NCBI GenBank assembly: GCA_041300865.1
Contig: JBFYTF010000011.1
Location: 1-19,696, forward strand
Direction: 5' to 3'
Length of the DNA: 19,696 nt
From: JAAYZQ01 sp041300865
GTDB lineage: Bacteria > Chloroflexota > Anaerolineae > JAAYZQ01
Shown: positions 1 to 7,421 of the stretch, in pieces
Numbering within the stretch: position 1 is the stretch's first letter
Layout of the letters: each line of letters starts with the position of its first letter
Translations under genes and position numbers: made by a program
The notes under the pieces: model-generated
The model's database searches: none
Told to the model about the DNA's origin: nothing
What the model saw: only the letters and a program-made list of their open reading frames with translations

Positions 1-843
1 CGGGGCAGCCGTCGGAGCGGCGCTGAGCGCGGCTGCGGGCGCTGCCGCGGCCAGGCGCCTGACGGGCTGGGGCGTCGGATAAGATGTTGCAGTGGCCGTG
101 GGCTCCGGCGTTGCCGTCGGCTGCGGCGTTGCCGTCGGCTGCGGCGTCGGAGTGGACGTCGGGGTCAGCGTCGGGCTGGGCGTCGCCGTGGGCGTCGCCG
201 TGAAGGTTGGCCGCAGGGTGCCATGCGGCGACGGGCTGGCCACGGCCACGAGCACTCCCGATAGCTTGGCCTCCGGTGGCGCCGCCAGGCCCAGGGTAGA
301 GTACATCACCACGGCGACCAGGCCCAGGGCGACGACTGCCAGGCAAAAGATAACCACCTGCCAGAAGCGGGGCTCGACGAGGATGTCGCGCCCGAGGTGA
401 CGCCGCTTCTTCGCGGTGCCCGGCGCCCGGCGATGAGCGGCCATGGCGGCCGCCAGCCCGGCTACCGCGGCGCCGGCCCGCTCTGCCCAGCGTCGCCGCT
501 GACCACTGCCGGCGGGCACGGCTGTGGGCAGGGCCGCGGCCGGCGCGGGGCTGCCTGCGGGCCTGGGTGCGGCGTGGACCACCAGGGCTTGGGCCGCTCT
601 CGCCTCTGCCAGCGCTTCCAGGCCGCGGCGGGCGACCTCGTTCTCGGGGTTGATCTCGAGGGCCTTTTGCAGGCAATAGGTCCGGCCCTGTGTCGTGTCC
701 AGCACGCCGCTGAGCCACAACCAGGCCAGCTCGCAGCCGGGATCGCGCTGTGCGGCCTCGGTCAGCAGCCTGCGGGCCGTCTGCCGGTCGCCCGCCCGGG
801 CCGCGGCCATGCCCTGTGCCAGGACGAGATCCCGGCCGCTCAC
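1..843 (-). CDS. TPR-type membrane protein with Thr-Pro-rich outer linker (3' end beyond the window)
   Basis: This is an open frame of 281 codons running off the left edge. It starts with GTG at 843, and that GTG overlaps the stop of the GH3 gene (GTGA, 843-840), so the two are probably translationally coupled. Residues 1-75 look like a TPR pair: an 'AAARAGDRQTARRLLTEA' helix, then 'AWLWLSGV' and 'ALEINPENEVARRGL'. An Ala/Pro-rich and then basic stretch follows. One transmembrane helix lies at about 160-188 (FWQVVIFCLAVVALGLVAVV). Beyond it is a Thr-Pro linker containing two copies of PQPTAT. The likely topology is TPR inside, linker and missing C-terminal domain outside. Related Chloroflexota proteins of this layout can carry an extracellular peptidase-like domain, but that part is not in the window, so no function is assigned. 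ATG at 810 is an alternative start, but it would cut the first TPR helix. Confidence 0.75.
   Translation of the reverse strand, partial: MSGRDLVLAQGMAAARAGDRQTARRLLTEAAQRDPGCELAWLWLSGVLDTTQGRTYCLQKALEINPENEVARRGLEALAEARAAQALVVHAAPRPAGSPAPAAALPTAVPAGSGQRRRWAERAGAAVAGLAAAMAAHRRAPGTAKKRRHLGRDILVEPRFWQVVIFCLAVVALGLVAVVMYSTLGLAAPPEAKLSGVLVAVASPSPHGTLRPTFTATPTATPSPTLTPTSTPTPQPTATPQPTATPEPTATATSYPTPQPVRRLAAAAPAAALSAAPTAAP
107..142. repeat. two tandem 18-bp direct repeats in the linker coding region
   Basis: Positions 107-124 and 125-142 are identical 18-mers. On the minus strand they encode part of the Pro-Gln-Pro-Thr-Ala-Thr linker of the left-edge protein. The unit is a multiple of three, so copy changes would lengthen or shorten the linker without breaking the frame. 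Confidence 0.9.
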
Positions 844-3605
844 AGCGCACCCCGCGACCGCGGCACGAGGAGCATTGCCAGGAGCGCACCTGCCGCGACG
901 AGCGCCACCAGGCCGGCCGCCGGTGCCCACGCGGCCTCCGGCCACATCGCCCACGACTCGGGCCGGATCACTGCCAGGATGTAGAGAAGGTAGCCCACCA
1001 TGCCGCCGGCAATGGCCAGCAGCGCCCGCCGGACCACGGCCGGCCGCCCGCCGCGCCGCCTGCCGGTCAGCACCGCTCCCGTCGTCGCCGCCACGGCCGT
1101 GACGCCTAGCCCCAACAACAGGCCGGCCGCACCGGTCGCTTCGCCGCCGGGCGGTTCCTGGGGTTCCGGCTCCACCACCTGCGCGGCCACGGGCAGGGGT
1201 GTTGGCTGCGTCGTGGCCGTTGCGGGTGGCGGCGTAGGCTCCGGGGTGTACGTCGTGGTGGGCCGCGGGGTGAAAGTGGCCCTGGGCTGCAGGCGCAGCT
1301 CCAGCTTGTCCGAGTTGCGCGCCTCACCGCTCTCGGCGCGCAGCAGCACGGTGCCTGGGTTCGGTAAGAGCAGCTCGGCGGCGGCAATACCTCCCACCGC
1401 TGAGGCCGTCACCGGAGGCAGGTACGTGCCGTCGAGGTACTCGGCAATAAAGGTCACCTGCGTCCCGTCGCGCACGGGGTTGCCGTTGCCGTCGACGATA
1501 GGCCCTGCTTCAAGGCGGGCCGTGACGGGTGGGGCCAGGAAACCTCCCGGCGCCGGCTCCTCGAGGGCCAGTGGCAGCACCTGGGCGGGATCGGGCCTGA
1601 GCTGCCGCTGCAGGTCATAGTTGATGCCCGCCACGTCCACGGGCGGCGCACCTCGCGGGCGCAGCTCGCCAAAGAGCGCCCGCACGGCGGCCTTGACAAA
1701 GGGGTCGGTCTTGCTGTACATCCCCAGGTAGAGGCTGAGCTTGCTGATCTCGGTCGTGTCCAGATAGTAGGGCGCGTTGAAAGCCAGGACCACGAGCCTG
1801 GCCCGGTAGGAACTGCTCCGCGGGTCATCCAGGAAGAGCTTCGCGGCGTCCGAGTTGGGCCCCTTGACGGGGTTCAGGTCCTGCAGAGCAAACAGGATCC
1901 AATCGGCCTGCTGCAGCAGACCGCCCACGTCGTACTCGGTCGGCTCACCGGCCAGATACGCCTTGAGTTGCCCAAAGGGCAGGCTGGTCACATCCGCCGG
2001 GTCCACCTGGCCGGTGCCGTGGGGCCCGTAGATCAGCAGGATGGCCTCCTCCACCGCGGTCCGGCTCAGTGGCGAGAAGGGCAGGCACCGTTCAGAGAAA
2101 CACTCGCGCACCTGGCGCGCATCAGTCACGATCACGATCTTGTCACCGCGCTGCGGCGGGGCAGGCAGGGCACCAACATCAGGATGAAGAAGCGTGACCG
2201 CCCTGTCGGCAATGCCCTGGGTCACCGGAGTGCCCAGGCCGCACATCTCGAGGGCCACCTCGGGATGGACCTGGACGGCTTCGAGGCGAAACTCGGGGTA
2301 GAGCCTGAGCTTGGCGTACAGGATGCGGCGCGCGGCGTCGTCCACCCGGGCGGCAAAGGCCGGATCCTGGCCGTACTCCTCGGCGAAAAACGCGACGGTG
2401 TCGCGGATGTTGCGCACCTGCCCCTCCCAGGCGCTGTCCAGGTCGAACTGCGCCAGGAGCAGGACGTCGTTCCCGGCCAGAAGGGCTTCCCGCGCAATCT
2501 GGCGGTGGGGAAAGGTGGCCAGGGTCGGGTCAAAGTAGCGGCGCACGGCGGGAACGCCGAGGCTGTCGGAGACCATCAGCCCCGTCTGCCGCCACTCGCC
2601 CAGGCCCTCCAGGGCCAGGATGGCGGCCATACCCTCCGGGTCGAAACTGAGGGGCGCGGTATACTGGCGAACGTTGCCCTGCACACCCCGGTAGCGGATG
2701 TGGGAGGTCATGAGGGCCTCCGTCACCGCCCCGGGGCTGCCATCCGCCTGCGTCACGGCCAGGAAGGGCACCAGCTCGACGTTGGACAACTCTTCGAGCG
2801 ACTTGTCGACGGTGGATACCTCTTCGTCGGGCAGGCGGTCCGAGCCACCGTGCCCCGGAAAGTGCTTGGCAACGGTGGCCACCCGGCCGCCGCTGCCGCT
2901 GTGCACGCCCTCCACGTAGGCCCGGCCCATCTGGCCCACCCACCAGGGATCGCCGCCAAACGCCCGGGTGCCGATATCGCCCTGGCCTCCGGGCTGTGGC
3001 TCGTCCAACACGTCCACGCCCGGGCCGAGAAGGAGGTTGATGCCCATGGCGGCCAGTTCCCGGCCCACGATCTGACCCACTTCCCGGGCATCATCCGTCT
3101 CCCAGGCCGCGCCCATGGCCATGGCGTTGGGCAGCGTGGTCACCCCACCCGTAATGCGCGTGTAGGGATAGCCGTCACCCTCGTGGTCCACGGCCACGAA
3201 CAGGGGCACGCCGGCACCACCGCTCATGGCCAGCACCTGGAGGGTGTTGGCTAGTTCGGCCACCTGCCGGGGGGTGTCGGGCGCATTGATAAAGTTCGAG
3301 TTGCTGGCCAGGAGCACGACACCGCCCACGTGCTCTTCGGTCACCAGCCGGGCCACGTCGCTGCCCGGGCCGGCGTCGTTGCCGACAAAGGCCACGAGGA
3401 AGAGCTGCCCCACGCGCTCCTCGGGGCTCATGGCCTCGAGGATGGCTTCGACATCGGCAAAGGGCTCGCCTTGTTGTGCCTGCACGGGGAGGACGGGAAG
3501 GAGCAGGGCCAACAGCAGCAGGGCACGCACCGGCCGCCCGCCGCGAGCGCGCCGGGGACCAGGTCTGTGGCAAAGGCTACCGCTGCTCAGGGTCCTGCCG
3601 TCCAT
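840..3605 (-). CDS. glycoside hydrolase family 3 protein (NagZ-like fold), secreted and membrane-anchored
   Basis: The product is 921 residues. A basic N-terminus is followed by a hydrophobic signal segment at about 26-43 (ALLLLALLLPVLPVQA). The GH3 TIM barrel spans about 50-440, with GQLFLV (67-72), DHEGD (140-144), KHFPGHG (247-253) and VSDSLG (345-350). D347 is the expected nucleophile. A second alpha/beta region follows, then a Thr-Pro linker (775-810) and three hydrophobic helices at about 825-848, 861-881 and 893-914. The family includes beta-N-acetylglucosaminidases and broader beta-glycosidases; substrate cannot be read here. After KHFPGHG the text is GSDRLPDEE, so the Asp-His pair used by NagZ as acid/base is not seen. 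The ATG at 3605 has no clear ribosome site. GTG at 3530 (residue 26) sits directly before the signal segment and is a real alternative start. The gene is coupled to the downstream TPR/TM gene. Confidence 0.88.
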   Translation of the reverse strand: MDGRTLSSGSLCHRPGPRRARGGRPVRALLLLALLLPVLPVQAQQGEPFADVEAILEAMSPEERVGQLFLVAFVGNDAGPGSDVARLVTEEHVGGVVLLASNSNFINAPDTPRQVAELANTLQVLAMSGGAGVPLFVAVDHEGDGYPYTRITGGVTTLPNAMAMGAAWETDDAREVGQIVGRELAAMGINLLLGPGVDVLDEPQPGGQGDIGTRAFGGDPWWVGQMGRAYVEGVHSGSGGRVATVAKHFPGHGGSDRLPDEEVSTVDKSLEELSNVELVPFLAVTQADGSPGAVTEALMTSHIRYRGVQGNVRQYTAPLSFDPEGMAAILALEGLGEWRQTGLMVSDSLGVPAVRRYFDPTLATFPHRQIAREALLAGNDVLLLAQFDLDSAWEGQVRNIRDTVAFFAEEYGQDPAFAARVDDAARRILYAKLRLYPEFRLEAVQVHPEVALEMCGLGTPVTQGIADRAVTLLHPDVGALPAPPQRGDKIVIVTDARQVRECFSERCLPFSPLSRTAVEEAILLIYGPHGTGQVDPADVTSLPFGQLKAYLAGEPTEYDVGGLLQQADWILFALQDLNPVKGPNSDAAKLFLDDPRSSSYRARLVVLAFNAPYYLDTTEISKLSLYLGMYSKTDPFVKAAVRALFGELRPRGAPPVDVAGINYDLQRQLRPDPAQVLPLALEEPAPGGFLAPPVTARLEAGPIVDGNGNPVRDGTQVTFIAEYLDGTYLPPVTASAVGGIAAAELLLPNPGTVLLRAESGEARNSDKLELRLQPRATFTPRPTTTYTPEPTPPPATATTQPTPLPVAAQVVEPEPQEPPGGEATGAAGLLLGLGVTAVAATTGAVLTGRRRGGRPAVVRRALLAIAGGMVGYLLYILAVIRPESWAMWPEAAWAPAAGLVALVAAGALLAMLLVPRSRGAL

Positions 3606-3614
3606 GACAGGACT

Positions 3615-3643
3615 ATCTTACATCAAAAGCGTTGAAACGACAA
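3615..3643 (-). promoter_or_regulatory. possible promoter of the GH3 gene
   Basis: Read on the minus strand, TTGTCG (3643-3638) is followed after 17 bases by TAAGAT (3620-3615). Each box matches the sigma-70 consensus at 4 of 6 positions. Transcription would begin near 3608, leaving almost no leader before the ATG at 3605. That fits either a leaderless message or use of the GTG at 3530. The -35 box overlaps the T-run of the preceding terminator. Confidence 0.35.
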
Positions 3644-3693
3644 AAAAGAACGGTCGGCCCTCACCTCTGCCGCTTGCCGCAGAGGCCTGAGGG
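3642..3693 (-). terminator. rho-independent terminator of the glycosyltransferase gene
   Basis: On the minus strand, four bases after the glycosyltransferase stop codon, CCCTCA-GG-CCTCTGC pairs with GCAGAGG-TGAGGG (3693-3658) around an 8-base loop, with a two-base bulge. Seven bases later comes TTCTTTTTT (3650-3642). The stem is strong and the T-run clear, though the spacing is a little long. Confidence 0.6.
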
Positions 3694-3696
3694 AGG

Positions 3697-4458
3697 CTAA
3701 GCGCGGTTGTAAAGGCCTCGCCGCGCGTTGCGCCGCACTTGCCAGAGGTCGCGCACCATGCACAGCGTGTCCTTGACGGGCCGCACTTTGCTTTCACGGC
3801 CGTAGTACCAGCGCACGGGGATTTCGATGATCTGGTAGCCAAGGCGGCGGGCGATGAACAGGACCTCGACGTCAAAGCCCCAGCCCTCGATGGTCTGCAG
3901 GGGAAAGACCTGGCGGGCCACGTCGCGGTGAAAGGCCTTGAACCCGCACTGGGTATCCTGGATGCCGGGCACGGCCGCCACGCGCACGAGGAGGTTGTAG
4001 ACGCGCCCCATGAGGTGGCGATAGTAGGGCTCGTCGATGCGCTCCGCCCCCGGTGCCTCGCGCGAGGCGATGGCTACGTCGTAGCCGTTGAGGGCGGGCG
4101 GCAAGAACTTGACCATTTCTTCGATGGGCACGGACAGGTCGGTGTCGCTCAGGACCAGGTACTGGCCCCGCCCCTGGCTGACGCCGGTCTTGATGGCAGC
4201 CCCCTTGCCACCGTGCGGGTTGCGGATGAGGCGCACAAAGTCGTTCTCCCGGGCGAACCCCTCGACGATGGCCGCCGTGCCGTCCTGGCTGCCGTCGTCG
4301 ACCACGACGACCTCGATGGGGCTGGGCTGGCTGCGCACGTAGGCCACCACCCGTGCCAGGCTGGCGGGCATGCGGCGCTCCTCGTTCCACGCCGGTATGA
4401 TCAATGTCGCGAGCGGCTCGCTCTCGTTCTCCACCTGGTCCATTCCCTCATGGCGCAT
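3697..4458 (-). CDS. family 2 glycosyltransferase, dolichyl-phosphate beta-glucosyltransferase (ALG5)-like
   Basis: The product is 253 residues with a GT-A fold. It shows the nucleotide-sugar motifs IIPAWNEE (20-27), VVVDDGSQDGT (51-61) and a DTD triad at 105-107 in 'LSDTDLSVP'. It also has the family signature QDTQCGFKAF (167-176), followed by a 'WGFDVEVLFIARRLGYQI' block and a SKV motif near the C-terminus. These are typical of enzymes that load a hexose from a nucleotide sugar onto a polyprenyl phosphate at the inner membrane face. No transmembrane helices are visible, so it is probably cytosolic or peripheral. An in-frame TTG at 4482 would extend it by eight codons, but that codon lies inside the -10 box. 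ATG at 4458, with GGGGACAG in front, is the first start the transcript can contain; ATG at 4443 is also possible. The donor and product are not determined. Confidence 0.88.
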   Translation of the reverse strand: MRHEGMDQVENESEPLATLIIPAWNEERRMPASLARVVAYVRSQPSPIEVVVVDDGSQDGTAAIVEGFARENDFVRLIRNPHGGKGAAIKTGVSQGRGQYLVLSDTDLSVPIEEMVKFLPPALNGYDVAIASREAPGAERIDEPYYRHLMGRVYNLLVRVAAVPGIQDTQCGFKAFHRDVARQVFPLQTIEGWGFDVEVLFIARRLGYQIIEIPVRWYYGRESKVRPVKDTLCMVRDLWQVRRNARRGLYNRA

Positions 4459-4481
4459 CTGTCCCCGGGATTGCGTTGGCA

Positions 4482-4510
4482 ATGATACACCGTGAAGCCC
4501 GCTTTGTCAA
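4482..4510 (-). promoter_or_regulatory. sigma-70-type promoter of the glycosyltransferase gene
   Basis: On the minus strand a perfect TTGACA (4510-4505) is followed after exactly 17 bases by TATCAT (4487-4482), 5 of 6 to consensus. Transcription should begin near 4475, giving a leader of about 17 bases to the ATG at 4458. The -35 box overlaps the stop codon of the upstream helicase-C-like gene (4509-4507), so the two genes are closely packed but separately started. Confidence 0.75.
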
Positions 4511-6213
4511 CCGGGCTGCTGGGGGTGATCGGGCTCGGCCGGCTCCTCGCCGGGCGGCAAAAAGCCAAGGCCCTGGAGTGCCCGGCGCAGGGCGGGCAGG
4601 TCCGCCTTGCGCACGAGGGCCGTCACGGGCGATAGCTGCCTCGTGACATAGGCGCGGGTCTCGGGCAGCACCGAGAGCTCTTTCAGGGCACGCTCGCTGC
4701 GGGTCCGGAGAAGGATCATCTCTTCCAGCTCCACCTGGCCAAAGCGCCCGGCCCACAGGCGCAGTTGTCCGGCCACATTGGCCGGCAGGCTGCCGCCCGT
4801 GGCTTGGTTCAGAAAGGCCAGGATCTGCTCCACCTGGACGTTGCGGCCCAGGGCCCGGCCCAGGCTGCCCGCCGACAGGCCGTACAGGCAAGGATCGTCG
4901 CCATTCGGGTCGGCAAAGCGCTCCAGCTGGAACCGCGTGTAGAGGTTTCCCGGCCCCGGTACCTCCACGCTGAAATCGGGGCGGACCACGATGGCCCGGG
5001 CAGCCACGTCCCCCGCGGGGGGTGCAGGCAAGTCCAGGAGTCGCAGCCCCTCCTCGGCAAGGCGGCACAAGCCGCCATGCGCCAGGCGCACCACCCGCAG
5101 CCAGAAAAGGACGCCCCCCAGCAGGTCACGGATGAGGCGGCCCTCCACGGCGTCCCAGGAGCCAAAGCCCGACAGGTACTCGCCCCGCTCCGCGTCCGCC
5201 GCGCGGATGTACCAGCTCCCGTAGTCACCGTCTGGCCGCTGAAAGTCGGGATGGGTCTCTTTGACGGCCGCGACGAAGGAACCGACGGTCCACCAACCGT
5301 CCACCGGGCAACGGGCCAACAGGTCCAGGAGCGCCCCCCGGGTGGCCACGGGGTCGTAGCGCGCCAGCCAGCCGCCGGCGTCTTCGCAGCGCAGGCCCGG
5401 CACCTGACAGAGGTCGATCCAGGTCGGGTCCGTGCGCCAGGCATTCTGCAGCACGGCGAACTGCTCGGCCGGCGCGGCGGTGAGCCAGCCCCTGGCCGCC
5501 GCCCCGTCCAGTCGTAACAAGTCGCCCTGGCGGGTCGCCAGCCCCAGGCGGCCGGCCAGGTGGTGGACCAGGGCAAAGCGGCGCTGGTCCGCGCCGGCCA
5601 TGCGCTGTTGCACGGCCGCCGTGTCGCGGCGGCCCAGGCGGCCATCGGCGTAGGGCCGCACGTCGTGCCCGTGGAGATAGACCAGGTAGTGAAAGACGTC
5701 CTCAACGAGAGAGGGCTCTGCCTGAGGCGCTTCCACCGGCGGCGGAGCAACCTTCACGAAGGAGGCAGGCTGCTCGGGGTCGGGCTGCGGCAGGAGAGGC
5801 AGAAGTTCGTCCGGCAGGAAGACAAAGTCGCCCGGCCCTCCCCGGTCCTCGGCAAAGGCGCGGCCGATCAGGCCGGCGTACCACAGCTCCTCGGCCGGGT
5901 TGTCGGGCTTTTGCCACAGGGCCTCGCGCTCCAGGCGCCCAGGCCCCACGGGGCGGATGTGGCCGTGGGCGCGGGCGAACTGCGGCGCCCGCAGGCGCCC
6001 ACCGGCCGCCGCGAGCGCCTGAAGCGCATCCCGGGCCCCAGGGCTCAGCCGTGCCAGGGCGACACGCACCGAAAGGGGCTCGACGAGCGCTGCAGCCAGC
6101 CGGTCCACGGCCTCGGATTGCACGTTGGTGTCAAGGACCACGCCGCGGTATTCAGCCACCGCGCGCAGCATGGCCATGTCGTAATCAACCAGGAAGCGCC
6201 GCAAGCCGTGCAT
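4507..6213 (-). CDS. helicase XPB/Ssl2-type accessory-domain protein without a helicase motor
   Basis: The product is 568 residues. The C-terminal part, about 405-545, resembles the Helicase_C_3 / XPB-Ssl2 N-terminal domain: 'IVVRPDFSVEV', then 'LYGLSAGSLGRAL', 'QILAFLNQ' and 'LPANVAGQLRLWAGRFG', then 'ALKELSVLPETRAYV'. The N-terminal part (1-110) is a helical region resembling the start of bacterial XPB-associated proteins. I see no Walker A (GKT/GKS) or DEAD/DEAH box, so this is not a helicase by itself. Proteins of this kind occur in Actinobacteria and Chloroflexota and are usually left as helicase-associated; their role is not established. The ATG at 6213 is preceded by AAGGACGA, a reasonable ribosome site. 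The gene diverges from the ykvA-like gene. Family call is moderate; function is unknown. Confidence 0.7.
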   Translation of the reverse strand: MHGLRRFLVDYDMAMLRAVAEYRGVVLDTNVQSEAVDRLAAALVEPLSVRVALARLSPGARDALQALAAAGGRLRAPQFARAHGHIRPVGPGRLEREALWQKPDNPAEELWYAGLIGRAFAEDRGGPGDFVFLPDELLPLLPQPDPEQPASFVKVAPPPVEAPQAEPSLVEDVFHYLVYLHGHDVRPYADGRLGRRDTAAVQQRMAGADQRRFALVHHLAGRLGLATRQGDLLRLDGAAARGWLTAAPAEQFAVLQNAWRTDPTWIDLCQVPGLRCEDAGGWLARYDPVATRGALLDLLARCPVDGWWTVGSFVAAVKETHPDFQRPDGDYGSWYIRAADAERGEYLSGFGSWDAVEGRLIRDLLGGVLFWLRVVRLAHGGLCRLAEEGLRLLDLPAPPAGDVAARAIVVRPDFSVEVPGPGNLYTRFQLERFADPNGDDPCLYGLSAGSLGRALGRNVQVEQILAFLNQATGGSLPANVAGQLRLWAGRFGQVELEEMILLRTRSERALKELSVLPETRAYVTRQLSPVTALVRKADLPALRRALQGLGFLPPGEEPAEPDHPQQPG

Positions 6214-6219
6214 TCGTCC

Positions 6220-6248
6220 TTGCCAAAACAGGCAATTTGAGGTATAAT
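6220..6248 (+). promoter_or_regulatory. sigma-70-type promoter of the ykvA-like/merR-like pair
   Basis: TTGCCA (6220-6225), 5 of 6 to consensus, is followed after exactly 17 bases by a perfect TATAAT (6243-6248). Transcription should start near 6255 and leave a leader of about 66 bases. A short inverted repeat, TTGCC-aaaaca-GGCAA (6220-6235), covers the -35 box and also the ribosome site of the divergent gene, so it could be an operator. Confidence 0.75.
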
Positions 6249-6320
6249 ATGCCCACGCTCTTTGCCGGCGAATTCGCCTGCCCTTTCGCCCGGACTGTGA
6301 GCGACTTTAGGAGACGTAAA

Positions 6321-6707
6321 TTGGCCAAAATACCCTCATCTTCAGACATTCGTGAGAGTGCCGGCTTTGCCGGTGGCCTGCTCAGGCAGTCCCGGCTGGC
6401 CTGGCGCCTGCTCAGAGACTCACGCGTGCCGGGCTGGGTGAAAGCAATCCCCATCGCCGGCCTGCTGTACCTCCTGTCGCCTATCGATCTCATCCCCGGC
6501 TTCGCCCTGCCGGGGCTCGGACAGGTCGACGACCTGGTGTTGCTGCTCCTAGCGCTCAAAACCTTTGTCGATCTCAGCCCGCCCGGTGTCGTGCGCGAGC
6601 ACTTGGCGCAGATGTTCGGCGAGACCGGCGAACTGGAACCCGAGCCGCACCGCCCTTCCGGAAACACCATCGACGCTCCCTACCGCATCGTCGGGAATGA
6701 CGAATAA
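6321..6707 (+). CDS. YkvA-family (DUF1232) small membrane protein
   Basis: The product is 128 residues. The hallmark is 'AGLLYLLSPIDLIPG...LGQVDDL' at residues 46-72, the conserved core of YkvA/DUF1232 proteins, followed by a hydrophobic helix (LVLLLLALKTFV). The protein is probably membrane-embedded by two short helices. Its molecular role is unknown. I chose the TTG at 6321 because AGGAG (6309-6313) lies seven bases ahead of it. An in-frame GTG at 6297 lies in the leader without a good ribosome site. The gene is followed after 25 bases by the MerR-like regulator, probably in one transcript. Confidence 0.8.
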   Translation: MAKIPSSSDIRESAGFAGGLLRQSRLAWRLLRDSRVPGWVKAIPIAGLLYLLSPIDLIPGFALPGLGQVDDLVLLLLALKTFVDLSPPGVVREHLAQMFGETGELEPEPHRPSGNTIDAPYRIVGNDE

Positions 6708-6732
6708 CAAGCAATAGACAAAGGAGTCTGGC

Positions 6733-7410
6733 ATGTCCGAGATACGCTATCGCCTGCCCAACGAAGTGGCCAACCAGCTGCAGATCTCGCCGTCCACCCT
6801 GCGCCGCTGGTCGAACGAGTTCTCCGACTACCTGTCGGAGGCGGCCGGCCGCGCCCAGCCCGACGGCGGCCGGGGCGCCCATCGCCGCTACAGCGACGAT
6901 GACCTGGAGACCCTGATGACCATCAAGGGCCTCCTCATCGAGGGCCTGACCTACATTCAGGTCGGCCGGCGGCTCGACGCCCTGCGGCTGCGACGGCCGG
7001 CAGGCGATGGTGTCATCGCCGGCGACGACGACGGCCGGCCCGTCACCGCCCTGGCTCCCGCGTTCGATTCCTCGCCTGTCGCCCCGGCTGTCACCGTTCT
7101 GGCCGACACGCTCCACACCGTGGCCGACGGCCAGCAGCTGCTCCTGGGCAGCCAACAGGCCAACCGGGAGCTCATGGCGGTTCTCCTCCAGGACAACTTT
7201 GGCCTGAAAGAAGAGAATGCCAAGCTCCGCGACCGCATGCTCGAGATGGAGCGCGACCTGACCGAGATGCGCCGCCTCGACGGTGCCCGGCGTGAGACCC
7301 TCGAGGTCCGCCTCCAACACATTGAGGAGGCGGTTCGCAGCCGCACTTCGCAGCTTCCCACGGGCGAGCGCCAGGGCTGCCTGGCCCAGCTCTTCGGGCC
7401 CTTGAGCTAA
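6733..7410 (+). CDS. MerR-type DNA-binding protein with C-terminal coiled coil
   Basis: The product is 225 residues. Residues 5-75 form a MerR-like winged helix-turn-helix: 'PNEVANQLQISPSTLRRWSNEF', then 'GAHRRYSDDDLETLMTIKGLLIEGLTYIQVGRRL'. A low-complexity linker follows. A long heptad-rich helix at about 125-205 ('QANRELMAVLLQDNFGLKEENAKLRDRMLEMERDL') should dimerise. No effector domain or metal-binding cysteine cluster is visible; the single C-terminal Cys is isolated. This layout is nearer to RacA or MlrA-type DNA binders than to metal sensors. The ribosome site AAGGAG lies six bases before the ATG. It may regulate its own divergent promoter region, which is an inference. Confidence 0.8.
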   Translation: MSEIRYRLPNEVANQLQISPSTLRRWSNEFSDYLSEAAGRAQPDGGRGAHRRYSDDDLETLMTIKGLLIEGLTYIQVGRRLDALRLRRPAGDGVIAGDDDGRPVTALAPAFDSSPVAPAVTVLADTLHTVADGQQLLLGSQQANRELMAVLLQDNFGLKEENAKLRDRMLEMERDLTEMRRLDGARRETLEVRLQHIEEAVRSRTSQLPTGERQGCLAQLFGPLS

Positions 7411-7421
7411 TTCAGGCCCTG

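Noticed and set aside
107..142. CRISPR-like direct repeats
   Set aside because: The two 18-bp copies are directly adjacent with no spacers and encode a Thr-Pro linker.
1968..3254. A 428-codon open frame on the plus strand
   Set aside because: It lies wholly opposite the GH3 gene, whose motifs are clear. The composition is typical of an antisense frame in GC-rich DNA.
6297..6320. GTG at 6297 as start of the ykvA-like gene
   Set aside because: No ribosome site precedes it, while AGGAG sits seven bases before the TTG at 6321.
7396..7419. Possible bidirectional terminator between the MerR-like gene and rimO
   Set aside because: The stem (GGGCC/GGCCC plus TGA/TCA) has a bulge and no T-run on either strand, and it overlaps the end of the MerR-like gene.
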